Positions 51,595-60,458 of a stretch of DNA of 64,000 nucleotides are shown piece by piece. Made by a program: the position numbers and the translations under genes. Under the pieces are notes generated by a model. That model saw only the letters and a list, made by a program, of their open reading frames with translations. It was not told the origin of the DNA and did not search any database. Every line of letters starts with the position of its first letter. Within the stretch, counting starts at the first letter, position 1. The DNA is from an uncultured Oscillospiraceae bacterium (GTDB lineage: Bacteria > Bacillota > Clostridia > Oscillospirales > Oscillospiraceae). The DNA lies in the NCBI GenBank assembly GCA_944385415.1, contig CALWXC010000012.1:1-64000 (forward strand). The letters run 5' to 3'.

Positions 51595-52059
51595 ATGGAA
51601 GACTACGAGCTGCAGACCGAGCAGGGCCAGGCCCCTGACACAGCTGACGACACACTGTGTAAATATTTGCTGTTTCGTTCCGACGCCCTGCTGTTTGGCG
51701 CGGCGGCGGACTATGTAGTGGAAATTATCACCAACCACCCCATTACGCCGATTCCGCTGGTGCCGTCTTACGTCTGCGGCATCATCAATCTGCGCGGCCA
51801 GATCATTCCCATTGTGGACATCCGCATTATGCTGGGACAGATGCCCACCAACAGAGACTGCATCATCATCCTCACCATCAACGGCATGCTGGTGGGCGTT
51901 TTGGTGGATACGGTCCTGCGGATGATCGATCTGGACACGGCCACCCTGTGCATGTCTCCGGCCAAGGAGCACCAGCGTCTGGTGTCCGGTATGTGCTCTC
52001 TGCCCGATGGCGAGACCATGCTGGAATTTGACTGCGCCAATCTGCTGACGCAGGCGTAA
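51595..52059 (+). CDS. cheW: Chemotaxis coupling protein CheW
   Basis: 154 residues, single CheW domain (LLFRSDALLFGAAADYVVEIIT, YVCGIINLRGQIIPIVDIRIMLG) linking receptors with CheA. 15 bases after cheA; AAGGAGGG before its ATG. Confidence 0.95.
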   Translation: MEDYELQTEQGQAPDTADDTLCKYLLFRSDALLFGAAADYVVEIITNHPITPIPLVPSYVCGIINLRGQIIPIVDIRIMLGQMPTNRDCIIILTINGMLVGVLVDTVLRMIDLDTATLCMSPAKEHQRLVSGMCSLPDGETMLEFDCANLLTQA

Positions 52060-52080
52060 CAGAAAGGAGAGGGGAGTTTC

Positions 52081-52899
52081 TTGGATTTTTTTCATGATCT
52101 CACCGTAACCGACGAAGATTTCCACAAGTTGGTACAATTTATTCAAAAGAACTACGGCATCGATCTGAGTAAGAAACGAGCCCTGATCACCAGCCGTCTG
52201 TCCCACTCTCTCAAAGAGCGGGGCTATACCAGTATGAAGCCATTTCTGGAACATCTGTTCCAGACAAAATCCCAGGAGGATTTGGAGTTGGTGCTCAATA
52301 AACTGACCACCAATTACACGTATTTCCTCCGGGAAAAGGATCATTTCACCTATCTTTCCAACACCATCCTGCCCCAGCTGGCTGTGGCCCGGCAGCGGGA
52401 GCGCAGCGTCTCCATCTGGAGTGCCGGTTGTTCCAGCGGTGAAGAGCCCTATACGTTGTCCATCTATCTCAAGGAATTTTTCAGCGGAAAGGGGACATGG
52501 GACACCCGCATCCTGGCCACGGACATCTCCCATCAGGCTATGCAAAAGGCGCAGATCGGGCTTTATGACATGCCAGCCGACATGCCGGAGGCCTGGGTGC
52601 GCCGGTACTTCACAAAGGATGCCGCGTCCGGCAAGTATAAGGTGTCCAAGGCCCTGCGGGATAATGTGATTTTCCGGCCCTTTAACCTGATGGAGCCCAT
52701 GCACTTCCGGCGGAAATTCGATGTGATCTTCTGCCGTAATGTGATGATTTACTTCGACCAACCTACCCGCGACGCGTTGGTGTCGCGGTTTTACGATGTG
52801 CTGGAGCCGAACGGTTACTTTTTCATCAGCCATTCGGAATCCCTGGGCCAGAACCCCAAGTTCCGCCAGGTGTCTCCATCCATCTATCAGAAAAGGTGA
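52081..52899 (+). CDS. cheR: Chemotaxis methyltransferase CheR
   Basis: 272 residues; TTG start with AAAGGAGAGGGG before it. N-terminal helical domain (TDEDFHKLVQFIQKNYGIDL), SAM-binding WSAGCSSGEEPYTL, and FDVIFCRNVMIYFD. Methylates receptor glutamates, opposed by CheB. Confidence 0.95.
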   Translation: MDFFHDLTVTDEDFHKLVQFIQKNYGIDLSKKRALITSRLSHSLKERGYTSMKPFLEHLFQTKSQEDLELVLNKLTTNYTYFLREKDHFTYLSNTILPQLAVARQRERSVSIWSAGCSSGEEPYTLSIYLKEFFSGKGTWDTRILATDISHQAMQKAQIGLYDMPADMPEAWVRRYFTKDAASGKYKVSKALRDNVIFRPFNLMEPMHFRRKFDVIFCRNVMIYFDQPTRDALVSRFYDVLEPNGYFFISHSESLGQNPKFRQVSPSIYQKR

Positions 52900-52934
52900 C
52901 GCGGCAGCGTCACAGGAAGGAAGGCTTCTGACAC

Positions 52935-53981
52935 ATGATCGCAAACAACAAGCCGATTCGGGTACTGGTGGTGGACGATTCGGCCGTAGCGCGGAATCTG
53001 ATTACCCAGGGGCTGGACCAACATCCCCGGATCGAGGTTGTGGGTACAGCCGTCAACACCACCGACGCCCGCAATAAAATTCTCCGGCTGCATCCGGATG
53101 TCGTGACCATGGATGTGGAAATGCCGGGGGAGAGCGGAATTGATTTTCTAACAAAGTTTCTGCCGGAGCATCCGCTGCCGGTCATTCTCGTATCGTCATT
53201 GAACCTGCGGGTTTTTGACGCATTGAGCGCTGGCGCTGTGGACTTTGTCCGCAAGCCCGACGGTCCCCATGGCAACGCGGCATTCCTTCTGGCATTGGCT
53301 CAGAAAATTCTGGTGGCCTCCTGTGCCAGAGTGCCTCACCGTCTGCCGACACAGGGCGCAGCGCCAGCACCAGCGCCGCTGTTAGGCCGTCCTCAGGGAC
53401 GCCTGCCCAAGCCCACCATCATCGGTCTGGGCGCCTCTACTGGCGGCACTGAGGCTACGTTGGAAGTGCTGCGGCGGCTGCCTGCGGATATCCCCGGCAT
53501 GGTCATCGTGCAGCATATGCCTGTGGGCTTCACTAAAATGTATGCAGAGCGTCTGAACCGGCTTTGTCAGATGGAAGTCCGCGAGGCTGTTCATGGCGAT
53601 GAAATCCGTCCGGGCCTGGCGCTCATTGCTCCCGCTGATTTGCAGATGCGGGTTGTTCGCCTGGGCAGCCGGTACACGGTTTCCTGCCAGCCGGGGGAGA
53701 AGGTCAGCGGCCATCGCCCGTCAGTGGATGCGCTGTTTTCTTCCATGGCGTCCACAGTTCAGTGTCATATGGTAGGCATCATTATGACAGGCATGGGTCG
53801 GGATGGCGCCGACGGCCTGCTGAGAATGCGGAAGGCCGGAGCCTATACCATCGGCCAGGATCGGGAATCCTGTGTGGTTTACGGTATGCCGTGCGCTGCC
53901 TATGAAATCGGTGCTGTTGCTATCCAGGCATCCTGTGATAATATTGCATCCGTGCTGTTGCAACATTTAAAAACCTTATAA
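52935..53981 (+). CDS. cheB: Chemotaxis methylesterase CheB
   Basis: 348 residues: receiver (about 5-125, phosphorylated Asp near 60 in VVTMDVEMPGE) and methylesterase domain (GLGASTGG with nucleophile Ser, VQHMPVGF, MTGMGRDG). Last gene of the sigma-28 unit; its stop codon directly precedes a terminator. Confidence 0.97.
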   Translation: MIANNKPIRVLVVDDSAVARNLITQGLDQHPRIEVVGTAVNTTDARNKILRLHPDVVTMDVEMPGESGIDFLTKFLPEHPLPVILVSSLNLRVFDALSAGAVDFVRKPDGPHGNAAFLLALAQKILVASCARVPHRLPTQGAAPAPAPLLGRPQGRLPKPTIIGLGASTGGTEATLEVLRRLPADIPGMVIVQHMPVGFTKMYAERLNRLCQMEVREAVHGDEIRPGLALIAPADLQMRVVRLGSRYTVSCQPGEKVSGHRPSVDALFSSMASTVQCHMVGIIMTGMGRDGADGLLRMRKAGAYTIGQDRESCVVYGMPCAAYEIGAVAIQASCDNIASVLLQHLKTL

Positions 53982-54027
53982 AATACCACAAGGGGTGCTC
54001 CTGTTGGGAGCACCCCTTGTGGTATTT
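53981..54027. terminator. Bidirectional terminator, 21-base perfect stem
   Basis: AAATACCACAAGGGGTGCTCC / GGAGCACCCCTTGTGGTATTT with loop TGTTG. Ends both the cheB and the methyltransferase transcripts. Confidence 0.95.
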
Positions 54028-54033
54028 CAAACA

Positions 54034-55371
54034 TTATTTTTTACGTAAAATCATTTCCATAGAACCGTTATACCGGTTACTTACTTGATATTCTAACAAT
54101 TCGAAACCTATTTTCTCCAAAATAGGAATTAGACCACGCCGTGAGAAATACGTAATATGGTATGGCTCACACCACATAGGATCGAATGCCTTCATCATAT
54201 GAGTAAAACTACTCTCATAATTTGGAGTGGATAGCCACAAAATACCACCATTTCTCAACAATGCGTGTGCTTTTTTTAAGCCTTCCGCTGGGCGTTGTAA
54301 ATGTTCAAGAACATCTCCCATAGTAATAATATCAAACTGACACTCTTCTTTCAGATTGAGAAAATCACCACAAATAACAGGCAAATCCAGCAAATCTGCC
54401 GTTTCCTGTGCGTCAGATTCAATCAACTCCACTGCTGCCACATCATATCCTAGTTCTTGTGCAACAGCAATCAGAAATCCTTGGCCAACACCCACTTCCA
54501 GCAAAGATTTTCCGGAAGTATATATGCTAATTTTTTGTAGAATATTGCACCATGTATTGAGAGATGTACTGTCTGACTGCCGAATTAACATATGCTTTGG
54601 CGTAGGTTGTAAAACTTTGGGCTCTGCGCCCAGCTTTAGAAAATCGGCAGGAAAATACCGACTATATAAGTTGCTACACGTTTTACATTTCATCCATAGC
54701 TTAGCAGGGAGAAACATCGGATCATAATTGCTCATTCGGGCGGCTAATGACGCGTGAAACGGATAACCTGCTCCTCCACATATAGGGCAAGTTTCAAATT
54801 CTCTTTGCGGATAACTTCCAGGTTGAGATACAAATTTTTTCCAGTGGGGGAATCGTTTTTTTTGTTCTTCCGGGGGCATAACGCTAACAACTTGATTCAT
54901 CAGTTTCCAAGAATATTCCGGAGCCCAAGCAGCGCATCGTTGTCCTATTTCCAGTAATGCCATTCGCTTTGTTGGTACAGAGGCCAACATTTTCTCTTGA
55001 ACCCATTTAGATACTGCTTTTGCTGTTTCTTCCGAATATTGTGCCTCATTGGTAAGCAAATTAAAGTATATTTTAAGTAGCTTGGGTCCCGCAGTTTCAG
55101 ACAGCCATGAATTAACAAATTCCAGAATTTGATTTCCGTGCAATCTAGATAATTTTTTCAATTCCACTGGTTCAAACGCTTCATCAGGATTAATCTTTTG
55201 TATTGCTGTCTCTACTGCGGTAATTCCAATAACAACATCATTTTTCATAGCCTCTTCCGCATTTGGGTGGGATGCACCATGCTTTGCAGCCTCTTGAATA
55301 GTTCGAATCAATTCAAAAATGTCGGGAATCGTATGTGTCAATTGTTCTAGATTATCTGCCAAAGATAGCAC
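54034..55371 (-). CDS. SAM-dependent methyltransferase with zinc-ribbon-like middle part
   Basis: 445 residues in three parts. An N-terminal helical region of about 180 residues without known domain; a Cys pair region near 194-240 (CPICGG, CKTC) suggesting a zinc site; a class I methyltransferase (SLLEVGVGQGFLIAVA, DIITMGDVLEHLQRP, LLRNGGILWLSTPN). Probably modifies a sugar or the glycan of flagellin. Low G+C. The start may be a TTG at 55362 (GAGAGGTG before it) instead of the GTG at 55371. Confidence 0.8.
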   Translation of the reverse strand: MLSLADNLEQLTHTIPDIFELIRTIQEAAKHGASHPNAEEAMKNDVVIGITAVETAIQKINPDEAFEPVELKKLSRLHGNQILEFVNSWLSETAGPKLLKIYFNLLTNEAQYSEETAKAVSKWVQEKMLASVPTKRMALLEIGQRCAAWAPEYSWKLMNQVVSVMPPEEQKKRFPHWKKFVSQPGSYPQREFETCPICGGAGYPFHASLAARMSNYDPMFLPAKLWMKCKTCSNLYSRYFPADFLKLGAEPKVLQPTPKHMLIRQSDSTSLNTWCNILQKISIYTSGKSLLEVGVGQGFLIAVAQELGYDVAAVELIESDAQETADLLDLPVICGDFLNLKEECQFDIITMGDVLEHLQRPAEGLKKAHALLRNGGILWLSTPNYESSFTHMMKAFDPMWCEPYHITYFSRRGLIPILEKIGFELLEYQVSNRYNGSMEMILRKK

Positions 55372-55462
55372 CTCTCGTTTCCATTAATAGCACCTCGAAC
55401 TGCAGTGCTTAGGACTGTTTATTCTTAATAAAGTTCCCCATTCAAAAAAGACAAATTTAAAA

Positions 55463-55999
55463 CTATTTTTGCATGGGTGTTTTACCACACACAGGGCATT
55501 TACCGGAATCATCTAAACGATTTCCGCACACGCATACCCATCCTATCTGCTTTGCTGGATTGCCTGCCACCAGTGCATGGGGAGGCACGTCTTTTGTTAC
55601 TACGCTGCCGCAAGCAACCATGGCATACATACCAATCGTAACGCCGCAACGAATCGTCGCATTTGCACCAATAGAGGCGCCGTGTTTAACTACCGTGGGA
55701 ACTACCTGAAAGTCGCTCTGAAAAGCCCGCGGGAATCGATCATTTGTAAAAGTCATCGAAGGACCCAAAAAAACATCATCTTCAATGGTTACGCCATGAT
55801 ATATATTGACGTTATTCTGTATTTTTACACCGCTACCAATTTGCACGCCTGCATCCACATAAACATTTTTACTAATAATGCAATTATTCCCAAGTTTTGC
55901 ATTTTCTCGAATCTGCGCTTGATTCCAAATCTTACAGCCATCCCCAATCTGCGCATTGGAACTAACCTCAGCAGTTGGATGAATATAGACATTATTCAT
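55463..55999 (-). CDS. WbpD-like hexapeptide N-acetyltransferase
   Basis: 178 residues, left-handed beta helix with hexapeptide repeats (IGDGCKIWNQAQI, LGNNCIISKNVYVDAGVQIGSGVKIQNNV), and the typical NDRFPR loop. The C-terminal Cys pairs (CVCGN, CPVCGK) are a family extra. Expected to acetylate the 3-amino group of a UDP-sugar. ATG at 55999 preferred (GGGAGG at ten bases). AT-rich. Confidence 0.85.
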   Translation of the reverse strand: MNNVYIHPTAEVSSNAQIGDGCKIWNQAQIRENAKLGNNCIISKNVYVDAGVQIGSGVKIQNNVNIYHGVTIEDDVFLGPSMTFTNDRFPRAFQSDFQVVPTVVKHGASIGANATIRCGVTIGMYAMVACGSVVTKDVPPHALVAGNPAKQIGWVCVCGNRLDDSGKCPVCGKTPMQK

Positions 56000-56031
56000 A
56001 AACACCGCACCTCCCAGCTATAATTAATTGA

Positions 56032-57237
56032 TTAATGATGTTGGTCAAAAAACTTGTTGACGGAATCAATGATATATTGTACCTCGCTTGTATCCAGCTC
56101 TGGGAAAATCGGTAAGCATACTGTTTCTTTTGCTGCCCGTTCCGCTTGAGGCAATACTCCCGCTTGATATCCTAGATACGAAAACGCTGGCTGCAAATGG
56201 AGCGGAATGGGATAGAATGTACCGACACCTATGCCTTTTTCATTGAGAAAAGTGCATAGCGCATCTTTTTCTTTCGTCCGAATCACGTATTGATGCCAGC
56301 AATGTACACCTTCTCCCACCACACGAGGAACAACGACCTGATCTGTAAGGCCATTTGTATAAGTCTCAGCAATCTCTACCCTGCGGCGGTTAAACTCCGG
56401 CAAATGACGCAATTTAATGGACAATACTGTGGCCTGAATTGCATCCAGTCGCGAATTATATCCAATTAATGAGTTCAAATATTTATAGGGATCGTAGCTA
56501 TTATTAGTACTCTGCAGCACCGCGTGCGGTTGAGATTCTCCTTCCAGCAACTCTTTTGCTTGAACACCAATTTCTCCAGCTCCATGCTCCTTGAGAGCCT
56601 TAAGAATGGTATAAATATTTTCATGGCTTGTAGTCACCATGCCTCCATCACCTATAGCACCTAGATTTTTTGTGGGGTAGAAGGAGAAGCAGCTTATATC
56701 CGCTGTTGCGCCAATATGCATTCCATGGTAAGCACAGCCAATAGCCTGGGCCGCATCTTCAATTACAACCAGATTATGCTGCTTAGCTACTGCACTAATG
56801 GCATCCATATCACACGGTGCACCAAAAATATGGACTGGCAAAATGGCGCGAGTTTTAGGTGTAATCGCTGCTGTAATCTGTGTGGCATCCATCGTAAAGT
56901 CTTCATAGCGAATATCAATAAACACAGGTGTTGCACCTACCGCAGCAATCGCTTCACCCGTTGCAAAAAAAGTAAACGGAGTTGTAATTACCTCGTCACC
57001 AGGACCAATTCCACAGGCCCGCAGTGCCAGTACTAGTGCATCGGTACCAGACGCACAGGAAACAGCATAAGGGACATTTAGGTACGCACGCATTTCCTGT
57101 TCAAAATCCCGCACTGCACTGCCGCCAATGTAGCCACAACTAGGTAAAAGCGACATGATCGCTGGCTCAATTTCCTTTTGCAGCTTTATATATTGGCGTT
57201 TTAGATCAAAAAATGGGATATTCATATTTTGAATCAC
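56032..57237 (-). CDS. WbpE-like PLP-dependent sugar aminotransferase (DegT family)
   Basis: 401 residues. Starts NIPFFDLKRQY; PLP Lys in FYPTKNLGAIGDGG, cofactor site DAAQAIG, and VHIFGAPCDMDAI. It aminates a 3-keto UDP-sugar. The start is at 57237 (GTG) or 57225 (ATG). Between WbpD-like and WbpB-like genes. AT-rich. Confidence 0.88.
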   Translation of the reverse strand: MIQNMNIPFFDLKRQYIKLQKEIEPAIMSLLPSCGYIGGSAVRDFEQEMRAYLNVPYAVSCASGTDALVLALRACGIGPGDEVITTPFTFFATGEAIAAVGATPVFIDIRYEDFTMDATQITAAITPKTRAILPVHIFGAPCDMDAISAVAKQHNLVVIEDAAQAIGCAYHGMHIGATADISCFSFYPTKNLGAIGDGGMVTTSHENIYTILKALKEHGAGEIGVQAKELLEGESQPHAVLQSTNNSYDPYKYLNSLIGYNSRLDAIQATVLSIKLRHLPEFNRRRVEIAETYTNGLTDQVVVPRVVGEGVHCWHQYVIRTKEKDALCTFLNEKGIGVGTFYPIPLHLQPAFSYLGYQAGVLPQAERAAKETVCLPIFPELDTSEVQYIIDSVNKFFDQHH

Positions 57238-57264
57238 TATCCTTTTCCGTAAACTGGTTGACAG

Positions 57265-58236
57265 TCAATGGTGCGCAATAGCCGCTCTGCTGATCTGGTC
57301 ACACAAATCTAACGCATAGTTCGCATCTACAGCACCTGCAATTTGTTCTCCAGTGCCGTTGATCCGTTGGTAAAACGCACACAGCTCCTCCCGAAGCGGC
57401 TCCTGCATGGGAACAAATACACGCTGTGTTACACTGTCCTGTCGGTATGCATGCTCTTGTCCTTCATACACCACAAAATTGGTATTTTGCGTAACTGTCA
57501 GAGCGCGGTTCAACAGGTCTGCCGCAATGTAGCTGGTATCTGTATGCACAATAATTTCCCGCACCTTATTTTGTGTAACGCGGCTGGCACCCAGTGTTGC
57601 CACACCACCATTACCAAATGCTAACAACGCTTGCACGTAGTCCAGTCGGTCACTGCAATGGCAAAAACCACCCGCCGCTTGCAGAGTTGCGTTTTGGCCG
57701 GGCAATAGCACATTGCAAACCAAATCGATATCATGGATCATCATATCCTGCACAACATCTGCATCGGTAATACGGCCGTTAAATGGACTGTATCGTCTGG
57801 CTTCGATAGCCAAAATATGCTCATGGCGCAATATTTTTACCAGTTCCCGCACCACGGGATTAAATCGTTCCACATGTCCAACCGCCATAACACAACCTGC
57901 ATTGCTAAACGCAGAAGCAATTTCCTGGCCGTCCTTTGGCTGCAAAGCCAGGGGCTTCTCGACCAGCGCATGGACACCACGATTTGCTGCTTCAATGGCA
58001 ACCTCATGATGCAAAGAGGAAGGCACCGCTATTACTACTGCGTCCACCTCTGTCAGCAAAGCCTGTGCTGATGGAAACGCTTTGACTGAAAACTGATTCG
58101 CGACCTTCTCCGCACGGGCCCCGTCTGGGTCATAAATACCTACCAGTTGAAACAGCGTTGTTTCAGAGGACAAAATTCTGACGTGATTGAAGCCCATGCT
58201 GCCAACGCCCATGACGCCAATCTTACAGATATTCAT
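57265..58236 (-). CDS. WbpB-like sugar dehydrogenase (Gfo/Idh/MocA family)
   Basis: 323 residues. Rossmann GVMGVGSMGFNHVRIL, EKPLAL motif with catalytic Lys, and FNPVVRELV. Oxidises C3 of a UDP-sugar acid to feed the aminotransferase. Start 58236 chosen with GGGAGGAAACC before it. WbpA (UDP-sugar 6-dehydrogenase) is not in the window. Confidence 0.85.
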   Translation of the reverse strand: MNICKIGVMGVGSMGFNHVRILSSETTLFQLVGIYDPDGARAEKVANQFSVKAFPSAQALLTEVDAVVIAVPSSLHHEVAIEAANRGVHALVEKPLALQPKDGQEIASAFSNAGCVMAVGHVERFNPVVRELVKILRHEHILAIEARRYSPFNGRITDADVVQDMMIHDIDLVCNVLLPGQNATLQAAGGFCHCSDRLDYVQALLAFGNGGVATLGASRVTQNKVREIIVHTDTSYIAADLLNRALTVTQNTNFVVYEGQEHAYRQDSVTQRVFVPMQEPLREELCAFYQRINGTGEQIAGAVDANYALDLCDQISRAAIAHH

Positions 58237-58249
58237 ATGGTTTCCTCCC

Positions 58250-60355
58250 TTACTCGTTGATGCCTCCATAAAGCTTAACATAGTTTTCCCCCAGCAGAGG
58301 CAATATCTTTTGATATTCCGGCTGCTCCAAAAGCTGGCGAACAGCAGGATCGTCAAGCATGAACTGCTCCAGAATACGTTTTACATGCTGCGCCAGCGAA
58401 ATCAGCTTTGGATCGGATTGTAATAAAACACGCTGTTTTAAAAGAAAATCAACTGTTTTTTTCAGGATTGGTGCATTTTCCAGTGCTTTTCGCAGTTCCC
58501 GGACATAGCCTATCTCGTCTGGCACTTCTCTCGCCTTTAAAAGGGAAAATGCAAATTGGTGCAAAGCCGGGAGCGTCTTGCGATCTTCCTCGTCTTCCAA
58601 AAGCGCTACGTTATAGTAATTGGGTAAATAGTCCCCGGCCAGTGTACAGAATTGATTTATCAGCTGAATGCCGGTCGCTGTGTCGCTCCAATCATATGCC
58701 TGTACTGCGGCGGCTGTTAATTCAAACAAGAATTGGAATTTTACCATAGATGCATAGAAATCATCCTGCTCCATCCAGGCCGCAAGCTTCTCCTGTATCC
58801 CAGGCCGTGCGCCAATAGCGGCAGCCGTATTCCGCAAGCTATCCACGCCTTTTTGATAAAATCCATCCGGAAGAGATGCGCCGTACAGAACGGCATGTAG
58901 AATGACCGGGTTCGGAACCTCTTTCCACCTTTGGATTTGTCCCAGCAGTATGTTCAGTTTCTCCGGCTCCGTCTCATCCATGGCTCTTGCCGCTATGCCC
59001 AAATCACCTGAAACACTGCGAAACACACGCCATCCATGTGATTCTTCGTCACCAAACATGATTGCTGCAAGGCCCAGGCAAACGGTGCGATGTTTCCATT
59101 TTTCTTCATCCTCTGGACCCGCTGCCAAAGCATCATTCATATGTTTGGCGCATAGTCTCTCTGCGTCTTCCGCTGTTTCCGGCTTCTCATGAAGCTCCTG
59201 CAGCAGAACCAGGCTATTTTTTACATGTTTGTCTGTTTGCAGCAGCTGGTCGTCTTTTTGCAGAATTTCTACCGCTTTTTTTGCATTTTCCAATTCCAGA
59301 TATGATTTGGCAACTATTTGGCAGGCCTGCGTATAATGCTCCGGCATGCAAAAACTTACTGTGGAAACTGTAGTCTCTCCAATATCATAATTGCCGTTTT
59401 GATAGTCTACGTAGCCTGTGAGATATTGCTCTCCATAATATAGCGAACGCTCATAATTCTTTAAATTATAGAAAAAAACCGCAGCCAAAATATTTGTGTC
59501 TATCCGGAAAAAAATAGACTGGGCAAAGTGCTTCTCGCCCCACTGCAACCATTCTTCCGTCTCTGGAATGCCGTTTTCCATGGCAACACGATTAGCAAAG
59601 CGGCATATCGCGGCAGCTACCGCAGCATTCTGTTTTTGGGGATCCGCCATAATCAGTTTCATTCCATGGCGGATATATTCCATCTGCTCTGCTTTAAAAT
59701 GATGGCTGGATTCTATAGCCTGCAAAATAACGCGAAGGTCATCCGGATTTTGCCTCAGCTCCTCCCGCAGCAGGGTCATATTGCGCTTTTGTTTTTCCTC
59801 TGCACGCTCTCCCAAATTGTTTGCATATCCATCATGATGTATGATGGTATGCTGCAATATTTCACTCATTTGCCCTATTTGCATTGTCCAGTGTTCATGA
59901 ATGGCCCCTGTATAGCGAACGCCGTTCATCCGCGCCAGACGTAAAGAAGTAAAATCCGTATATTCTGTACTTCGCATATCGGTAGTCAGATAATTGCGTG
60001 CAATAACAGAGGCAAAATCCACGTTTTTTTTCGCCGGCGCTTTTAGAAAACGGACCAGCTCATCAATATCCGGGTCCAAGTATTCATCCGCATCAATTGT
60101 GAAATGCCACAGGCCGCTGCAGCGGTCCATAACGGCGTTTCTCGCCGCAGAAAAGTCATTGACCCATGTAAAGTCAAACAGGATATCCGCATAGCGCTCC
60201 GCCACTTCACGGGTCCCGTCATCCGAGCCGGTATCCGCAATCACCAGTTCACAGGAAATTGCATCCCGTAGCGGTTGGAGCGCCTGCAGGCATTTTTCAA
60301 TGCACCGAATTTCATTTTTTACTATCATGCCAATGGAGAGCAGCGGCTTTGCCAT
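58250..60355 (-). CDS. Family 2 glycosyltransferase with long helical (TPR-like) tail
   Basis: 701 residues. The first 250 are GT2: SIGMIVKNEIRCIEKCL, ADTGSDDGTREVA, NDFSAARNAVMDR and the metal-binding DADE. The rest is helical repeats, TPR-like by look. Its stop is 13 bases before the WbpB-like gene, and flagellin precedes it beyond a terminator, so flagellin or surface glycosylation is the natural guess. Start at 60355 has AAAGGA 11 bases before. Confidence 0.85.
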   Translation of the reverse strand: MAKPLLSIGMIVKNEIRCIEKCLQALQPLRDAISCELVIADTGSDDGTREVAERYADILFDFTWVNDFSAARNAVMDRCSGLWHFTIDADEYLDPDIDELVRFLKAPAKKNVDFASVIARNYLTTDMRSTEYTDFTSLRLARMNGVRYTGAIHEHWTMQIGQMSEILQHTIIHHDGYANNLGERAEEKQKRNMTLLREELRQNPDDLRVILQAIESSHHFKAEQMEYIRHGMKLIMADPQKQNAAVAAAICRFANRVAMENGIPETEEWLQWGEKHFAQSIFFRIDTNILAAVFFYNLKNYERSLYYGEQYLTGYVDYQNGNYDIGETTVSTVSFCMPEHYTQACQIVAKSYLELENAKKAVEILQKDDQLLQTDKHVKNSLVLLQELHEKPETAEDAERLCAKHMNDALAAGPEDEEKWKHRTVCLGLAAIMFGDEESHGWRVFRSVSGDLGIAARAMDETEPEKLNILLGQIQRWKEVPNPVILHAVLYGASLPDGFYQKGVDSLRNTAAAIGARPGIQEKLAAWMEQDDFYASMVKFQFLFELTAAAVQAYDWSDTATGIQLINQFCTLAGDYLPNYYNVALLEDEEDRKTLPALHQFAFSLLKAREVPDEIGYVRELRKALENAPILKKTVDFLLKQRVLLQSDPKLISLAQHVKRILEQFMLDDPAVRQLLEQPEYQKILPLLGENYVKLYGGINE

Positions 60356-60396
60356 TGAGGCACACATCCTTTCCGTATACCAATTTCTTGAACGAT

Positions 60397-60429
60397 AAAA
60401 AAAGGGGGCGACCCTTTCGGGCCACCCCC
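60397..60429 (-). terminator. Flagellin terminator
   Basis: On the minus strand GGGGGTGGCCC, GAAA tetraloop, GGGTCGCCCCC (two G-U pairs), then T7. Confidence 0.92.
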
Positions 60430-60458
60430 CGATTGCCGGGAAGCAACAGGCGCTGCAA

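Noticed and set aside
50281..52944. 887-codon minus-strand frame opposite cheA-cheW-cheR
   Set aside because: Antisense to three recognised genes; no ribosome site and no domain.
53981..54027. Perfect inverted repeat as a mobile-element end
   Set aside because: It directly follows the cheB stop and has A/T-rich arm ends, so it is a bidirectional terminator. No transposase or direct repeats flank it.
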